From Streptomyces thermolilacinus SPC6 (GTDB lineage: Bacteria; Actinomycetota; Actinomycetes; Streptomycetales; Streptomycetaceae), in contig NZ_ASHX02000001.1 of the NCBI RefSeq assembly GCF_000478605.2, forward strand, positions 4,913,001-4,977,000: a DNA stretch of 64,000 nucleotides, given 5' to 3'. The translations under genes were made by a program, and so were the position numbers. Shown here one piece after another: positions 60,928 to 64,000 of this stretch. Every line of letters starts with the position of its first letter. The stretch's first letter is position 1. Under the pieces are notes generated by a model. That model ran no database searches, was not told the origin of the DNA, and was given only the letters and a program-made list of their open reading frames with translations.

Positions 60928-62175
60928 TCAGGCGGGCGGGCGCGGTGAGGCGCCGCGTGCGGGGGTGGTCCGGCCCCGGCGGGGCTCGCCGTCCGGGCGG
61001 TGGCGGTCGCGGGTCCGTGCGGAAGGGAGGGCGTCGTCCCGGTGGGCGTTCCCGTCCGGTCGCGCGTCCTGGTGGGCGTCCCCGTCCGCTCGCGCGTCCC
61101 GGCGGGCGTCCGGGTTCCGGCCCTGGGCGGCGGTGTCCCGGTCCGGGGCGACGGTCGTGGCGACGCGGGGGAGGGCGTACGGGTGGTGCTCGTACAGCCA
61201 GGAGATCAGCTGCTCCCGCACGTCGCAGCGCAGGGTCCACACGTCGTCGGCGTTGCGCGCGGTGACCACGGCCCGGACGACCATCGTGCTCGGCGTCGTG
61301 TCCGTCACGACCAGCGACCAGGCGCGGCCGTCCCAGTCGGGGGACTTCTCCAGGAGCTCGCGCAGCCGCTCGCGCATCAGGCCGACGGGAGCGGCGTGGT
61401 CGAGGTGGAAGTAGACGGTGCCGGTGATCTGCGCGCCGCCGCGCGACCAGTTCTCGAACGGCTTGCTGGTGAAGTACGAGACGGGCATGGTGAGCCTGCG
61501 CTCGTCCCAGGTGCGTACCGTGAGGAAGGTCAGCGTGACCTCCTCGACCACGCCCCACTCGCCCTCGACGACCACGGTGTCGCCTATCCGGACCATGTCG
61601 CCGAAGGCGATCTGGAACCCGGCGAACATGTTGCTCAGCGTGGACTGGGCGGCCACACCGGCCACGATGCCGATGATGCCCGCGGACGCCAGCATCGACG
61701 TGCCGACCGCCCGGAAGTCCGGGAACGTCAGCAGCATCGCCGCCGCCGCGACCACCCCGACGACGGCCGTGACGATCCGCATGATCAGCGTGACCTGGGT
61801 GCGGACGCGGCGCAGCCGGTCGGGGTGCCGGGTCGTCGCGGCGTACCGCGCGTAGGTCGCCTCCACCACCGCCGACGCGATCCGCACCACCAGCCAGGCG
61901 CTCGCCCCGATCAGGACGAGCGTCAGGACGCGGCCGATGCCCACCTCGTGGTCCTGGATGATCCGCCAGGCCGTCTCCCGGTACGCGCCGCGCAGCAGCC
62001 CGGCCAGCATGACCAGCTGGAGGGGCACCCGGCAGCGGCGCAGCAGCCCCCAGAGGGGGGTCTCGGGGTGGCGGACGTCGGCGCGTCTGAGAGCCATGTC
62101 GGCGAGCCAGCCGACGAACAGGGTCAGGGCGACCGACCCACCGAGGACGATCAACGGGCGCAGTGCGTTCTCCAT
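60928..62175 (-). CDS. MscS-type mechanosensitive channel with repetitive tail
   Basis: 415 residues. Membrane segments in the first about 190 residues, then the MscS pore helix and beta-domain (AGIIGIVAGVAAQSTLSNM, FGDMVRIGDTVVVEGEWG). The last about 70 residues are a hydrophilic Arg/Asp/His/Ala tail with two 10-residue repeats (DARADGDAHQ, DARPDGNAHR). Opens under membrane tension to release solutes. The ATG at 62175 is chosen with CGGAGA upstream; the frame is open 16 codons further. Confidence 0.9.
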   Translation of the reverse strand: MENALRPLIVLGGSVALTLFVGWLADMALRRADVRHPETPLWGLLRRCRVPLQLVMLAGLLRGAYRETAWRIIQDHEVGIGRVLTLVLIGASAWLVVRIASAVVEATYARYAATTRHPDRLRRVRTQVTLIMRIVTAVVGVVAAAAMLLTFPDFRAVGTSMLASAGIIGIVAGVAAQSTLSNMFAGFQIAFGDMVRIGDTVVVEGEWGVVEEVTLTFLTVRTWDERRLTMPVSYFTSKPFENWSRGGAQITGTVYFHLDHAAPVGLMRERLRELLEKSPDWDGRAWSLVVTDTTPSTMVVRAVVTARNADDVWTLRCDVREQLISWLYEHHPYALPRVATTVAPDRDTAAQGRNPDARRDARADGDAHQDARPDGNAHRDDALPSARTRDRHRPDGEPRRGRTTPARGASPRPPA

Positions 62176-62212
62176 GTCTCCGAACTCAGGGCGGATGATG
62201 CAGGATGACCGA

Positions 62213-62782
62213 ATGGAGATCATGCTGTTCCACTCGGCTTACGGACTTCGCCCGGCCGTGCACGCGGCCGCGGACCGGCTGCGTGCCGCCGGGCACCAAG
62301 TGCACGTGCCCGACCTGTACGAGGGGCAAACCGCCGACGACGCGGACGAGGCCACGGCCCTCAGGGACCGGATCGGCTGGGAGGAGCTGACCAGGCGCGC
62401 CGTGGCGGCCGCCGCGCCGCACTCGGACCGGGGGCTGGTGTACGCGGGGCTGTCGCTGGGCGCCGCGTTCGCCCAGACGCTGGCCGTCGCCGACGAGAAG
62501 GCGCGCGGGCTGCTGCTGGTGCACGGTACGTACGAGGTGCCGGAGGAGGGGTCGGTGCGCGGGCTGCCGGTGCAGCTGCATGTGGCGGACCCGGACCCGT
62601 TCGAGCCGGAGGACTGGCTGAACACCTGGTACCTGGGGATGGGGCGGGCCGGCGCGGAGGTGGAGGTGCACCGGTACCGGGGCGCCGGGCACCTGTACAC
62701 CGACCCGGACCTGGACGACCACGACGCGCAGGCGGCCGAGCTGACCTGGGCGACGTCGCTGGAGTTCCTCGGCGGGCTGTGA
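62213..62782 (+). CDS. Dienelactone hydrolase-family protein
   Basis: 189 residues, alpha/beta hydrolase fold. LVYAGLSLGAAFAQ corresponds to the nucleophile elbow, but the residue is Ser in a GLSLG context rather than the dienelactone hydrolase Cys. GAGHLYTDPDLDDHD supplies the His. Substrate unknown. Short divergent gap from mscS (37 bases). ATG at 62213; the frame is open upstream. A start at 62186 (MMQDDR) or 62222 is also possible. Confidence 0.85.
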   Translation: MEIMLFHSAYGLRPAVHAAADRLRAAGHQVHVPDLYEGQTADDADEATALRDRIGWEELTRRAVAAAAPHSDRGLVYAGLSLGAAFAQTLAVADEKARGLLLVHGTYEVPEEGSVRGLPVQLHVADPDPFEPEDWLNTWYLGMGRAGAEVEVHRYRGAGHLYTDPDLDDHDAQAAELTWATSLEFLGGL

Positions 62783-62893
62783 CCGGCGCCCGGCCGTCGT
62801 GGGCCGGGCGCGGGCAGCCGCGGGAAGGGGCGCGGGCGCGCGCGGGAAGAGAAGAGGCGTGGGCGGCGCGGGAAGAGGCGCGGGCGCGCGCGA

Positions 62894-62931
62894 AGGGGCA
62901 CGGTGTCGCCTTTCGGCCACACCGTGCCCCT
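62894..62931. terminator. Bidirectional terminator hairpin
   Basis: 13-bp perfect stem AGGGGCACGGTGT with complement (62919-62931) and a 12-base loop that may pair further. Lies between the convergent hydrolase and metalloprotease genes. Confidence 0.8.
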
Positions 62932-62980
62932 CGTCATGTCCCGGTTGTGCCGCCACTCTCAGGCGGCCGCGGTCGCGGGG

Positions 62981-63988
62981 TCAGGACGCGCGGTACGCGG
63001 TCCAGTGGTCCTGCATGCGCTGCACCTGACCGGCCGTGAACTGGTACATGCAGGAGTCGTACGTGTAGTCCATGAAGTTGTGGATCGGGTCCACACCGGA
63101 CTGGCGGGCGCAGGAGTCGCGTCCGGTCGGGCACTCGTACGCCGGGGACTTCTCGGCGGCGGTGTCGGCGACGTAGTCGCCCTGGCCGTTGCAGCCGCCC
63201 TGGAAGGTGTGGTACAGGCCCATCCAGTGGCCGACCTCGTGGGTGCCGGTGTCGCCCTGGTTGTAGTTGGCGGCCGAACCGCCGGGCAGTGACGCGTCGA
63301 GGACGACGACACCGTCCATGGACGGGTTGGAGCTGTAGGAGGACGGGAAGGTCGCCCAGCCGAGCAGACCGCCGCTGAGGTTGGCGGTGTAGAAGTTCAG
63401 CGCGCCCGCGCCACCCTGGCGGAGCGTGGACTTCATGGCCTTCTCCTCGGCGGAGCCGGAGGAGAGGTTGTACCAGGCGGCGTTGTCCGTGTAGGTGGTG
63501 CCGGCCAGCGAGAACTGGAAGCCCGATGCGGCGTTGCCGGTGCCCTGGCCGCCGAAGGCGGAGTTCAGGACGTTCATCTGGTTGTTGATGTCCGTGGCGG
63601 ACAGCTTGCCCTTGGTGCCGTCGTGGATGACGTGGAAGTACACCGGGATGGTGACCGAGGCGGCGGCCGTGTCGAAGCGGCTGCTGTCCAGGTTCTTGGA
63701 CTTGGCGGCCTTCAGCTTCTTCTGGAGGTCGGCCTCCATGGCTTGCGCCTTGGCGGCGGAGACCTCGTTGGGCTCGTGCTCGTGGATGTGGCCCGACGGG
63801 CGCGACTCACGCGCGTGGGCGCTCGCGCCCGTCTCCTCGACGCACTCCTCGCCGGCGGCGGCCAGCGGCGCGGTGGCGGCGACACCCGTCGGGGCGGAGA
63901 ACGGGAACAGCGCCAGCGTTCCGGCCAGCATGGCCGTGCCGAGCACGCGGCGGTGCGTTCTCGGAGATATACGGACAAGAGCACGCAT
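62981..63988 (-). CDS. Secreted M43-type zinc metalloprotease
   Basis: 335 residues. Signal peptide at about 1-39 and a propeptide-like region rich in His/Glu (about 47-78). Catalytic domain with HEVGHWMGLYH (His250, Glu251, His254, His260) and the downstream Met-turn DYTYDSCMYQFT, as in pappalysin/ulilysin (M43). Two Cys pairs in the C-terminal part suit an extracellular protease. ATG behind GAGGAGTCAC; the window ends just upstream. Confidence 0.92.
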   Translation of the reverse strand: MRALVRISPRTHRRVLGTAMLAGTLALFPFSAPTGVAATAPLAAAGEECVEETGASAHARESRPSGHIHEHEPNEVSAAKAQAMEADLQKKLKAAKSKNLDSSRFDTAAASVTIPVYFHVIHDGTKGKLSATDINNQMNVLNSAFGGQGTGNAASGFQFSLAGTTYTDNAAWYNLSSGSAEEKAMKSTLRQGGAGALNFYTANLSGGLLGWATFPSSYSSNPSMDGVVVLDASLPGGSAANYNQGDTGTHEVGHWMGLYHTFQGGCNGQGDYVADTAAEKSPAYECPTGRDSCARQSGVDPIHNFMDYTYDSCMYQFTAGQVQRMQDHWTAYRAS

Positions 63989-64000
63989 ACGTGACTCCTC

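Noticed and set aside
58700..61558. 952-codon open frame opposite the GNAT and antiporter genes
   Set aside because: Antisense product without motifs; both sense genes have clear family signatures.
1..64000. bldA-dependent TTA codons
   Set aside because: None was noticed in the accepted reading frames by eye, but the check was not exhaustive, so no claim is made.

Overview
The window looks like part of a Streptomyces chromosome. G+C is very high with third-position GC bias, GTG starts are common, several -10 elements sit right at start codons, and the gene order is the one known around the division and cell-wall (dcw) cluster of streptomycetes. Almost everything is core, vertically inherited content. 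I saw no insertion sequence, prophage, CRISPR array, tRNA or rRNA.

Left part (1-17.7 kb) is core metabolism. It holds a TrpE-type anthranilate synthase (cut by the window edge) behind a Trp-Trp-Trp leader peptide and attenuator, a secreted amidase with a propeller-like tail, class II DAHP synthase, the tail-to-tail bacterioferritin-associated ferredoxin and bacterioferritin pair with an iron box, a molybdopterin oxidoreductase, a His-rich DUF4396 membrane protein behind a CsoR-like operator, endonuclease IV, and a PASTA Ser/Thr kinase. Then come thiOSG under a TPP riboswitch, an FAD-dependent reductase, an Rv2175c-type DNA-binding protein, thiE and metF. The order DAHP synthase, kinase, Rv2175c homologue, metF, dcw recalls the aroG-pknL-Rv2175c neighbourhood of mycobacteria.

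Middle part (17.7-33.3 kb) is less characterised. It has a Tyr/Gln-rich membrane protein, a CrtI-like oxidoreductase, a DUF4126 membrane protein with an apparent 5' frameshift, and a TetR / YhgE-Pip membrane protein / ABC ATPase unit whose ATPase has Arg for the Walker A Lys and Asp for the Walker B Glu. After these come a HEPN-like protein with a methyltransferase, a DUF3040 protein, the MoxR-DUF58-transglutaminase operon and a beta carbonic anhydrase.

Right part (33.5-55.2 kb) is the dcw cluster: rsmH-ftsL-ftsI-murE-murF-mraY-murD-ftsW-murG-ftsQ-ftsZ-pgeF-yggS-sepF-sepG-divIVA. These genes make lipid II, build the septum and place polar growth. Convergent ileS follows, under a T-box leader. 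The end (55.7-64 kb) carries a DksA/TraR zinc-finger protein with a long histone-like tail, lspA, an RluD-type pseudouridine synthase, a GNAT acetyltransferase, a Na+/H+ antiporter, a MscS channel, a dienelactone hydrolase-like protein and a secreted M43 metalloprotease.

The best candidates for something not yet described are the degenerate-ABC/Pip/TetR unit with its perfect operator, the HEPN-methyltransferase pair, and the kinase/Rv2175c synteny. The riboswitch, T-box, attenuator, iron-box and CsoR-type signals belong to known classes.
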